Assembly (NCBI GenBank): GCA_017469935.1
Contig: JAFUFL010000026.1
Span: 52,993 to 116,992 of the forward strand
DNA length: 64,000 bases
Direction of reading: 5' to 3'
Source of the DNA: Lachnospiraceae bacterium
Lineage (GTDB): Bacteria; Bacillota; Clostridia; Lachnospirales; Lachnospiraceae
A model generated the notes under the pieces. That model saw only the letters and a list, made by a program, of their open reading frames with translations, was not told the DNA's origin and did not search any database. Of the stretch, positions 54,014-61,772 are shown in pieces. Position 1 is the stretch's first letter, and the number at the start of each line of letters is the position of its first letter. The position numbers and the translations under genes were made by a program.

Positions 54014-55747
54014 ATGTACAGTAGTATACTCACAGGGGCAGTTCATGGGATTGACAGCTATTTGATGAAAGTAGAGACTGATATTTCTAATGGACTTCCT
54101 TCATTTAACATGGTGGGCTTCATGAGCGGTGAGATGAGAGAAGCAGGAGAGCGAGTCCGCGTTGCGCTCAAAAATCTGGGAATTCATCTGCCGCCACAGA
54201 GGATCACGGTAAATTTATCACCCGCAGGGATTCCTAAAAGGGGCATACTGGTCGACTTACCGGTTTGTGTCGGACTCCTTGTTTGCCTTGATTATTTGCA
54301 GCCTGAAGCGACGGAAGGCGTTCTTGTAGCAGGTGAACTGGGGTTAAACGGTGAAATCCGACCGGTGAAAGGAATCCTGCCGATTGTTGCCGAGGCAAAA
54401 AACAAAGGAGTTTCGACATGTTTAGTACCTAACGGAAATCTCTCGGAAGGGGCACTTGTTCACGGGATACGGGTTGTCGGCGTAAGAACTTTGGCCGAGA
54501 TGGTCAACTATTTGAGGAAAAATCAAAAAGAAAGAGATCGATTCCTGCCTCCTGCGGAAGTGGATGCCGGACAACTCCTCTCAAAGGCCGTCAACAAATC
54601 ATATCCGGATTTTTCAAGCGTGCACGGCCAGAGACAGGCCAAAAAAGTGCTGGAGATCGCTGCAGCGGGCTTTCATAATGTACTTATGATGGGGCCTCCC
54701 GGAACAGGGAAAAGCATGCTGGCCAGGTGCCTGCCCGGTATCTTACCGCCGCTGACTCAAGAAGAAGCGTTGGAAATAACAAGGATCTACAGCGTTTCAG
54801 GCCGGCTGCCTGAAGAAACGGCACTGATTACCGAAAGACCATTTATTGCACCTCATCACTCTGTAACAAGAGCAGTTCTGATAGGAGGAGGGAATATTCC
54901 GTCTCCCGGACTCATCACATTAGCACATCTGGGCGTCCTGTTTCTGGATGAAATTTCCGAATACTCACTGCCGGATCTCAATTCATTGAGAGAACCGTTG
55001 GAAAATCACGAAATTGTAATAAGAAGACTCTTCGGCACATATCGCTATCCTGCCAGACCCCTTTTAGTAGCGGCAGCGAATCCGTGTCCATGCGGATACT
55101 ATCCCGATATGAATCGATGTACCTGTACGCCGAGAGAAGTACAGAAGTATCAGAGAAAAATAAGCGGCCCTCTGATGGACAGAATTGACTTCAGAGTTCA
55201 TGTCAGCAGAGTAAGCGCCGATGATCTTCAGGGAAGTGATTCGGAAGAGAGCAGTGAAACCATACGCGGACGCGTTATGGAAGCTATCGAAAGGCAGAAA
55301 AACCGCTTCAAAGGAACACCATTTAACTATAATTCAGATATGACTCCGGATGCTTTGGAGCACTTCTGTCCTCTGAATTCACTGCTCGCCGAAAAAATGA
55401 AAGGTATTTATGAACGTCTTGGTATGAGCATGCGTTCTTATCACAAAACACTGAAAATGGCGAGAACGATCGCCGATCTGAACGGAAGAGAAATGATTCT
55501 GGAGAGAGATCTCATGACAGCAGTAGGCTTTCGCCTTCCTGAATACAGTGAGGATGAGTATTCTTCGGGAAGAGAATTTGATGCCGGAAAAAGGATTGAG
55601 CATAGAGCTGTAAATTACAATGTAAATTCCGACGGAAACGCTTCTGCCGTATGTGAGAGCGAGGGATGTTACGAGAGCGAGGGATTCTACGAGAGCGAGG
55701 GATACTATGAGATCGAAGAATTCTGCGAGAGCGAGGGGGACAGGTAA
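54014..55747 (+). CDS. comM: YifB/ComM family Mg-chelatase-like AAA+ ATPase
   Basis: 577 residues. An N-terminal Lon-protease-like fold (VETDISNGLPSFNMVGF), then the AAA+ core: Walker A GPPGTGKSMLARC near residues 235-247, Walker B VLFLDEISEYS, and NPCPCGYYPDMNRCTCT with the family cysteines. ComM drives branch migration in natural transformation in other bacteria; Firmicute homologues are widely conserved next to dprA. The C-terminal 30 residues are an acidic repeat (E-S-E-G-x-Y) not typical of the family, encoded by 18-bp DNA repeats. Codon use and GC are visibly lower than in the neighbours. The stop codon overlaps the dprA start by one base. Confidence 0.9.
   Translation: MYSSILTGAVHGIDSYLMKVETDISNGLPSFNMVGFMSGEMREAGERVRVALKNLGIHLPPQRITVNLSPAGIPKRGILVDLPVCVGLLVCLDYLQPEATEGVLVAGELGLNGEIRPVKGILPIVAEAKNKGVSTCLVPNGNLSEGALVHGIRVVGVRTLAEMVNYLRKNQKERDRFLPPAEVDAGQLLSKAVNKSYPDFSSVHGQRQAKKVLEIAAAGFHNVLMMGPPGTGKSMLARCLPGILPPLTQEEALEITRIYSVSGRLPEETALITERPFIAPHHSVTRAVLIGGGNIPSPGLITLAHLGVLFLDEISEYSLPDLNSLREPLENHEIVIRRLFGTYRYPARPLLVAAANPCPCGYYPDMNRCTCTPREVQKYQRKISGPLMDRIDFRVHVSRVSADDLQGSDSEESSETIRGRVMEAIERQKNRFKGTPFNYNSDMTPDALEHFCPLNSLLAEKMKGIYERLGMSMRSYHKTLKMARTIADLNGREMILERDLMTAVGFRLPEYSEDEYSSGREFDAGKRIEHRAVNYNVNSDGNASAVCESEGCYESEGFYESEGYYEIEEFCESEGDR
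55655..55744 (+). repeat. five 18-bp in-frame repeats at the 3' end of comM
   Basis: Units start GAGAGCGAGGGAT at 55655, 55673 and 55691, with diverged units at 55709 and 55727. They encode E-S-E-G-C/F/Y-Y/C. The copies sit immediately before the stop codon. Confidence 0.85.
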
Positions 55748-56901
55748 TGGAAGAAAGAACAATTAATCCATATGCTTATTGGCTCTCATGTGTCAAGGGA
55801 GTCGGCAACGTCACGATAAAGGCACTCATGGAGAGCGTAAGCGGCGCCGAAGAGGTTTACAACATGTCAGAGGAAGAAATATGCATGTGCCTGGTAGATA
55901 AACTCCGAAGCAACAACATAGCAGTGAGTAAGGCCTGCAGTATAGAAGTGGCAAAAAACTGTGATCCCCTTGAGGAAGCCGAAAAACTGAAGGAAAAAGG
56001 TATTGGGTTCGTATGTCAGGAGGACAGTTGGTTTCCAAAGAAACTCAGGGACATTCCGGACAGTCCTTACGCGCTTTATTATAAAGGAGAGCTTCCGCCG
56101 GAAGACATTCCAGCCGTAGCGATAATAGGATCTCGAAATTGTTCCGGATATGGCAGGGAACAGGCTCGCATATTTGCGGAAAGACTGGCTGAGAGAGGAA
56201 TTGCAGTGATCAGCGGCATGGCAAGAGGCGTTGACGGAATCGCAGGAAAAGCTGCTGTTGTTTCGGGCGGAAGATCCTATGCAGTACTCGGATGCGGTGT
56301 AGATGTGGTCTATCCGATGGATAACAAAGAGTTGTACGATCTTTTGGCAAACAAGGGCGGGCTGCTCTCAGAGAACAGGCCAGGCACACATCCCCGAGCA
56401 TCGCTGTTTCCCAGAAGGAACAGGCTGATCAGCGGACTGGCGGATGCAGTACTGGTCATCGAGGCGAGAAGAAGGTCCGGAACTGTAATCACGGTTGACG
56501 CGGCACTTGAGCAGGGGCGCGAGATCTTTGCTTTGCCGGGGAGAGTAAGCGATGCATTAAGTGACGGATGCAATGTCCTCATAGCGCAGGGGGCAGGCAT
56601 AGCCTGCTCACCGGATACGATTATTGAACATTTCTTTGGGGTGAGTGACAGCGGCACGGATCTTTATGAAAAGAAGAGAAAGCAGAGAAATCGAAGAAGG
56701 GATGAACTGTCCGGCATGGAGGCGGTGCTATTCGATGCGCTTGGGTGCGGAGATATCATGGAGATGGATTTCCTGATCGGCAGAGTAGAGAGCATTCTGG
56801 GAAAGCATATCGACGCAGAGGAGTTTACTGCCTGCATGATGGGACTGCAGATGAAAGGCCTCGCAGAAGAAATCGGAATCGGTCACTACAGAGGAATCTG
56901 A
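55747..56901 (+). CDS. dprA: DNA-processing protein DprA
   Basis: Protects incoming single-stranded DNA and loads RecA. 384 residues: N-terminal SAM-like helices, Rossmann fold with AIIGSRNCSGYGREQARIFAERL, GMARGVDGIAGKAA, YAVLGCGVDVVYP and SENRPGTHPRASLFPRRNRLISGLADAVLVIEA-type blocks, and a C-terminal winged helix (about 320-384). It is coupled to comM by a one-base overlap (TAATG). Lower GC than the rest of the window. Confidence 0.92.
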   Translation: MEERTINPYAYWLSCVKGVGNVTIKALMESVSGAEEVYNMSEEEICMCLVDKLRSNNIAVSKACSIEVAKNCDPLEEAEKLKEKGIGFVCQEDSWFPKKLRDIPDSPYALYYKGELPPEDIPAVAIIGSRNCSGYGREQARIFAERLAERGIAVISGMARGVDGIAGKAAVVSGGRSYAVLGCGVDVVYPMDNKELYDLLANKGGLLSENRPGTHPRASLFPRRNRLISGLADAVLVIEARRRSGTVITVDAALEQGREIFALPGRVSDALSDGCNVLIAQGAGIACSPDTIIEHFFGVSDSGTDLYEKKRKQRNRRRDELSGMEAVLFDALGCGDIMEMDFLIGRVESILGKHIDAEEFTACMMGLQMKGLAEEIGIGHYRGI

Positions 56902-56919
56902 CCAAACCCGAGAATCGCC

Positions 56920-56963
56920 CCACCGCAAATCCACCGCAAATCCACAGAAAATCCACAACAAAT
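56920..56963. repeat. four 11-bp tandem repeats after dprA
   Basis: CCACCGCAAAT twice exactly (56920-56941), then CCACAGAAAAT (56942-56952) and CCACAACAAAT (56953-56963), with a partial fifth unit. They begin 18 bases after the dprA stop. The AAATCCACA words faintly resemble DnaA boxes, but the match is poor. Confidence 0.8.
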
Positions 56964-57106
56964 CCCCATAAGAGGCGTCAGTTCCTCTCTCAAGTTTAAT
57001 TCGGAACATTGATTTCACAGTTGATTAATTGTACAATGAATTGTTGTGAATACAGTAAATGTACGAAACGAACCATTTAAGAATAGAGAAAGGAACTGAC
57101 ATAATC

Positions 57107-58369
57107 ATGACACTGATCAAGAAACCGGTCACAGGCATGAAGGACATCCTGCCCGCAGAGATGGAGATCCGCGACTACTGCATCTCCGTCATCAAGAAGA
57201 CGTATGCGGAGTTCGGATTTCAGTCCATCGAGACGCCCTGTGTTGAAAATATCGCAAACCTGACAAGCAAGCAGGGCGGAGACAACGAGAAGCTGATCTT
57301 CAAGATCCTCAAGAGAGGCGAGAAGCTGAAGCTTGAGGAAGCGCAGAGCGAAGCGGACCTCGTGGACGGAGGCCTTCGGTATGATCTGACAGTTCCGCTT
57401 GTTCGCTATTTTGCCGCGCACCAGAACGAACTGCCCATGCCTTTCAAGGCACTGCAGATGGGCAACGTGTGGAGAGCGGACCGCCCGCAGAAGGGCAGAT
57501 ACCGCCAGTTCATGCAGTGCGACATCGACATTATCGGCGAACCGAGCAACCTCGCGGAGATCGAGCTGATCCTGGCGACGACGACAACGCTCGGAAACCT
57601 TGGATTCAAGAATTTCCAGATCCGCATCAATGAGAGGCGCATCCTCAAGGCGATGGCCGCCTACAGCGGATTCCCGGAGGACAGATACACGGATGTTTTC
57701 ATCATCCTGGATAAGATGGACAAGATCGGCCTGGACGGCGCGGCGCAGGAACTCATCGACGAAGGATTTACCGAAGAGATGAGAGACCGCTATGTGAGCC
57801 TGTTCGAAGGACTGCAGGGCGCCCAGGACCAGCTGGCTTACCTCGAAGAGAAGCTGGAAGGCTTCATCGAGCCCGACGTGATCCCGACGCTGCGCGAAGT
57901 CATGGAGAGCGTCGACGGGACAAAGACCGCGGACTTCCGGATCGTCTTTGACCCCACGATCGTGAGAGGCATGTCCTATTACACGGGAACGATCTTCGAG
58001 ATCGCGATGCCCGAGCTGGGCATCAGCTGCGGAGGCGGCGGCCGCTACGACGGCATGGTCGGCAAGTTCACGGGCAAGGACGTTCCGGCCTGCGGCTTCT
58101 CCATCGGTTTTGAGAGAATCATCCTTATTCTTATGGAGCAGGGATTCAAGATTCCCGGAAGCCCGGTGAAGAAGGCATATCTCATCGAGAAGAACATGCC
58201 CGCCGAGCGCCTGTGCGAAGTGATCCGGCAGGCCCAGAAGGAGAGAGCCGAGGGCACGCAGGTGCTGATCGCCCGCATGGCCAAGAATAAAAAGTTCCAG
58301 AAACAGCAGATGGCGGAGAGAGGTTTTGAACAGTTTGAGGAGTTCTACCGCAATCCGATCAACAAATAA
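57107..58369 (+). CDS. hisS: histidine--tRNA ligase
   Basis: Class II synthetase. 420 residues from the ATG at 57107, with AGAAAGGAAC upstream; an in-frame ATG at 57059 adds a non-homologous 16 residues. Motif 2 region FKALQMGNVWRADRPQKGRYR, RQFMQCDIDIIGE, and the histidine-specific SYYTGTIFEI and SCGGGGRYDGM (motif 3 is GFSIGFERI). aspS follows by 21 bases, a common arrangement. The leader shows no T-box sequence. Confidence 0.93.
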   Translation: MTLIKKPVTGMKDILPAEMEIRDYCISVIKKTYAEFGFQSIETPCVENIANLTSKQGGDNEKLIFKILKRGEKLKLEEAQSEADLVDGGLRYDLTVPLVRYFAAHQNELPMPFKALQMGNVWRADRPQKGRYRQFMQCDIDIIGEPSNLAEIELILATTTTLGNLGFKNFQIRINERRILKAMAAYSGFPEDRYTDVFIILDKMDKIGLDGAAQELIDEGFTEEMRDRYVSLFEGLQGAQDQLAYLEEKLEGFIEPDVIPTLREVMESVDGTKTADFRIVFDPTIVRGMSYYTGTIFEIAMPELGISCGGGGRYDGMVGKFTGKDVPACGFSIGFERIILILMEQGFKIPGSPVKKAYLIEKNMPAERLCEVIRQAQKERAEGTQVLIARMAKNKKFQKQQMAERGFEQFEEFYRNPINK

Positions 58370-58390
58370 CAGGAGGAAACGAGAGTAGTC

Positions 58391-60181
58391 ATGGCTGAGT
58401 CTATGTTGGGATTAAAGCGCACATGCAGATGCGCCGAACTTAGTGAAGCAAACGTAGGGCAGACCGTCACCGTCATGGGATGGGTGGCAAAACAGAGAAA
58501 CAAGGGAGGCCTTGTCTTCGTAGACCTGCGCGACCGAAGCGGCATCGTACAGCTGATCTATGAGGAGACAGAGTGCGGGGCTGAGAATTTTGCCAAGGCG
58601 GAGAAGATGAGAGCGGAATTCGTCGTCGCGGCAGTGGGAACCGTCTGCAAGAGAGAAGCGGTCAACGAGAACATCGCGACCGGACAGATCGAGATCCGGG
58701 TCAAGGAGACCAGAATCCTCTCCGAGTCCGAGACGCCGCCCTTCCACATCGTGGAGAACAGCAATACCAAGGAAGATCTGCGCCTCAAATACAGAAGCCT
58801 GGACCTTCGCCGTCCCGATATGCAGAGAAGACTGATCCTCAGAAGCCAGATGATCCAGAACATGAGAGAGTTCATGGCCGGAGAGGGCTTCCTCGAGATC
58901 GAGACCCCTATCCTGTGCAAATCCACGCCTGAAGGTGCAAGAGACTACCTGGTGCCCAGCCGCGTTCACCCCGGCAATTTCTATGCTTTGCCCCAGTCTC
59001 CGCAGCTCTTCAAGCAGCTGCTGATGTGCTCCGGGTTTGACAGATATTTCCAGATCGCCAAGTGCTTCCGCGACGAGGACCTGCGCGCGGACAGACAGCC
59101 CGAGTTCACCCAGGCCGATATGGAGCTGTCCTTCGTAGACGTGGACGACGTCATCGATGTCAATGAGAGACTGATCCAGTATGTGGCCAAGAAGACCTTT
59201 GACCTGGATGTCGAGCTTCCCCTTCCCAGAATGAAGTGGATCGACGCCATGAACGACTACGGCTCCGACAAGCCCGACACGCGCTTTGGCATGAAGCTCG
59301 TGGACATCACGGATGTGGTCAAGGACTGCGGCTTCGCGGTGCTCGCCGACGCGGCGGCCATGAAGAACGGCTCCGTGCGCGGCATCAACGTCAAGGGACA
59401 GGGCGGCATGGCCAGAAAGAAGATCGACGCTCTGGTCACTTTCGCCAAGGGCTACGGCGCCAAAGGCCTGCCTTACATCCAGCTCAAGGATGACGGCAGC
59501 GTCAAGTGCTCTTTTGCCAAATTCATGACAGAGGATGAGATCAAAGCCATCGTCGAGAGAATGGGCGGCGAGAAGGGCGACTTACTGCTGATCGCAGCCG
59601 ACCAGAACAAGATCGTCTGGAACGTCCTGGGCGCGCTCCGACTCAAACTCGGCGAAGAGCTGGGCCTGATCGACCACAACAAGTTCAACTTCCTGTGGGT
59701 CGTGGAGTTCCCGCTGCTCGAATGGAGCGACGAGGAGGAGAGATTCGTCGCCATGCACCATCCCTTCACCATGCCCATGGATGAGGACTGGCACCTGATC
59801 GACTCCGATCCCGGCGCCGTCAGGGCCAAAGCCTACGACATCGTCCTCAACGGCGTAGAGCTGGGCGGCGGCAGCGTCAGAATCCACCAGAACGACATCC
59901 AGGAGAAGATGTTCGAAGTCATCGGCCTTAAGCCCGAAGAAGCCCAGGAGAAGTTCGGCTTCCTTCTGACCGCCTTCAAGTACGGCGTACCGCCGCACGC
60001 GGGACTGGCTTACGGCATCGACCGCTTTGCCATGCTGATGACCGGCGCGGAGAGCATCCGCGACGTCATGGCCTTCCCCAAGAACAAGGACGCCGTCGAC
60101 CTGATGAGCGAAGCTCCCAACGTCGTCGACGAGAAGCAGCTGGAGGAGCTGTCCATCGCGATCATCAAGGCGGAAGAGTAA
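58391..60181 (+). CDS. aspS: aspartate--tRNA ligase
   Basis: 596 residues, the bacterial type with a GAD insertion domain. N-terminal OB fold GWVAKQRNKGGLVFVDLRDRSG, motif 2 FRDEDLRADRQPEFTQADMELSF, flipping-loop SPQLFKQLLM, and motif 3 GLAYGIDRFAMLMTG. It charges tRNA-Asp, possibly also tRNA-Asn if the genome uses GatCAB; that cannot be judged here. Operon with hisS, closed by a terminator. Confidence 0.95.
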   Translation: MAESMLGLKRTCRCAELSEANVGQTVTVMGWVAKQRNKGGLVFVDLRDRSGIVQLIYEETECGAENFAKAEKMRAEFVVAAVGTVCKREAVNENIATGQIEIRVKETRILSESETPPFHIVENSNTKEDLRLKYRSLDLRRPDMQRRLILRSQMIQNMREFMAGEGFLEIETPILCKSTPEGARDYLVPSRVHPGNFYALPQSPQLFKQLLMCSGFDRYFQIAKCFRDEDLRADRQPEFTQADMELSFVDVDDVIDVNERLIQYVAKKTFDLDVELPLPRMKWIDAMNDYGSDKPDTRFGMKLVDITDVVKDCGFAVLADAAAMKNGSVRGINVKGQGGMARKKIDALVTFAKGYGAKGLPYIQLKDDGSVKCSFAKFMTEDEIKAIVERMGGEKGDLLLIAADQNKIVWNVLGALRLKLGEELGLIDHNKFNFLWVVEFPLLEWSDEEERFVAMHHPFTMPMDEDWHLIDSDPGAVRAKAYDIVLNGVELGGGSVRIHQNDIQEKMFEVIGLKPEEAQEKFGFLLTAFKYGVPPHAGLAYGIDRFAMLMTGAESIRDVMAFPKNKDAVDLMSEAPNVVDEKQLEELSIAIIKAEE

Positions 60182-60206
60182 AGATAACAAATAAGTACAT
60201 TTGCAG

Positions 60207-60238
60207 AGACCGGTCCCGGAAGGGGCCGGTCTTTTTTT
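60207..60238 (+). terminator. terminator after aspS
   Basis: AGACCGG...CCGGTCT with additional TCCC/GGGG pairing inside, followed by seven Ts. Confidence 0.9.
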
Positions 60239-60409
60239 GCCTGCGCGGCCGAAACGAACCAGGACGGACGGAACAAAAGGAAAAAATAGCGTCCTCTGTG
60301 CTTTTTGCACATAACAATGCTATAATAACTATGTAACGTTAACAATGATAAAAAGCTACATCGCCTATCAGTATTTTGACAGCTGCAGTAGAGATAGAGG
60401 ATAGACGTG

Positions 60410-61060
60410 ATGAGTACATATGGTTACGTCCGAGTCAGCTCCCGGGACCAGAATGAGGACCGGCAGCTGGCAGCGATGCGTGAAATCGGGGTGCCCGAAA
60501 AGAATATTTTCGTTGATAAACAGTCGGGGAAAGATTTTGACAGGCCCATGTACAAGGCCATGGTAAAGAAACTGCGAAAGGATGACCTGCTCTACATCAA
60601 GAGCATCGACAGACTGGGGAGAAATTACAAAGAGATCGTCGAGCAGTGGCAGTTTCTGACAAGAGAGAAGGGGGCGGACATCGTGGTGATCGAGATGCCG
60701 CTTCTGGATACGCGAAGAGGGAAAGACCTTCTGGGAACATTCCTCAGTGACATCGTGCTGCAGGTCCTGTCCTTTGTGGCGGAGAACGAGCGCGGGAACA
60801 TACGGAGCAGACAAAGGGAAGGAATCGAAGCGGCCAAGGCGAGGGGCGTCAAATTCGGCAGGCCGGTGATCGAACTGCCGAACAACTTCCCGAAGATTTA
60901 TGAAGCTTGGAAAGGAGGAAAGATCACAGCGTGCAAGGCGGCACAGATCTGCGGACTCTCGAGATCGACTTTCTATTATAAAGTCAGCCGGTACGAGCAG
61001 GAAAAAGAGGATCTGGGCAAACACAAAGATGAAATACAGGATCTGTCTGTCCGTCCATAA
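60410..61060 (+). CDS. serine recombinase (resolvase/invertase family), first of a tandem pair
   Basis: 216 residues: catalytic domain YGYVRVSSRDQNEDRQ with the active-site serine near residue 9, LLYIKSIDRLGRNYKEI, the long E helix, and a C-terminal helix-turn-helix (KITACKAAQICGLSRSTFYY, about 172-191). Small resolvase/DNA-invertase size. It is about as similar to the next gene as recent paralogues are, with long identical blocks. ATG at 60410 chosen, nine bases after GAGG; GTG at 60407 is equivalent. A TATAAT lies at 60321-60326. A crossover site could not be identified with confidence. Confidence 0.88.
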   Translation: MSTYGYVRVSSRDQNEDRQLAAMREIGVPEKNIFVDKQSGKDFDRPMYKAMVKKLRKDDLLYIKSIDRLGRNYKEIVEQWQFLTREKGADIVVIEMPLLDTRRGKDLLGTFLSDIVLQVLSFVAENERGNIRSRQREGIEAAKARGVKFGRPVIELPNNFPKIYEAWKGGKITACKAAQICGLSRSTFYYKVSRYEQEKEDLGKHKDEIQDLSVRP

Positions 61061-61080
61061 GAAAAGGAGGACAGTAATCC

Positions 61081-61734
61081 ATGAGTATTTACGGCTACGT
61101 CAGAGTAAGCTCATGCGATCAGAATGAAGATCGGCAGCTCTTTGCCATGAACGAATTGAAAGTGCCCAAGAAAAACGTATATATAGATAAACAGTCCGGA
61201 AAAGATTTCGACCGGCCCGCCTACAACAGAATGCTCAAGAGGCTTCGGCGGGACGACCTTGTCTATATCAAAAGCATTGACCGTCTGGGAAGAAATTACA
61301 ACGAAGTGGTGGAACAGTGGCAGTACCTGACACGGATCAAAGGCGTCGATATCGTGGTAATCGAGATGCCGCTCCTGGATACACGCAGAGGAAAAGACCT
61401 CTTAGGTACCTTTCTGAGCGATATCGTATTGCAGGTGCTTTCATTTGTGGCGGAGAACGAGCGGACCAATATCCGCAGCAGACAGCGAGAAGGAATTGAG
61501 GCGGCCCGGCGAAGAGGCGTGCGCCTGGGAAGACCGGTAAAGCCGCTTCCGGATGATTTTCCGGATATCTACGTCAGCTGGCAGAGCGGAGAGATCCCGG
61601 CGTCCCGCGCCGCGCAGATGTGCGGCATGTCGAGAGCTACTTTTTATAAGAAAACTGAACAGATGCGGCAAAAAACAGACCAAAAGGAAAAAAACGGTTA
61701 CTATTCACACACAAAAGCCCTGATTCAGTGTTAG
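61081..61734 (+). CDS. serine recombinase, second of the tandem pair, 3' end altered by an IS
   Basis: 217 residues, paralogous to the preceding recombinase through catalytic domain (YGYVRVSSCDQNEDRQ), core and helix-turn-helix (RAAQMCGMSRATFYKK). Codons from about residue 206 onward, encoding GYYSHTKALIQC, lie inside the left end of the IS66-like element (61697), so the natural C-terminus and stop have been replaced. The catalytic and DNA-binding domains are intact, so activity may persist. It starts 20 bases after its neighbour, with AAGGAGG upstream. Confidence 0.85.
   Translation: MSIYGYVRVSSCDQNEDRQLFAMNELKVPKKNVYIDKQSGKDFDRPAYNRMLKRLRRDDLVYIKSIDRLGRNYNEVVEQWQYLTRIKGVDIVVIEMPLLDTRRGKDLLGTFLSDIVLQVLSFVAENERTNIRSRQREGIEAARRRGVRLGRPVKPLPDDFPDIYVSWQSGEIPASRAAQMCGMSRATFYKKTEQMRQKTDQKEKNGYYSHTKALIQC
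61697..61709 (+). repeat. left terminal inverted repeat of the IS
   Basis: GTTACTATTCACA, the exact reverse complement of 63988-64000. Confidence 0.88.
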
Positions 61735-61743
61735 AATCAGGGC
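61717..61743. terminator. hairpin just inside the left IS end
   Basis: GCCCTGATTC pairs with GAATCAGGGC around AGTGTTA. It contains the stop codon of the truncated recombinase and may insulate the element from outside transcription; no strong T-run on either side. Confidence 0.55.
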
Positions 61744-61772
61744 ATAGAAAAGCACTCTAACAGGCGGCGCGT

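Noticed and set aside
54014-56901. Dedicated competence island
   Set aside because: comM and dprA are widespread housekeeping genes in Clostridia; no com uptake genes are in the window.
56920-56963. Replication origin with DnaA boxes
   Set aside because: The AAATCCACA words match the DnaA box poorly and no dnaA or dnaN lies nearby.
56902-57106. T-box leader for hisS
   Set aside because: No specifier hairpin and no conserved T-box word before the start.
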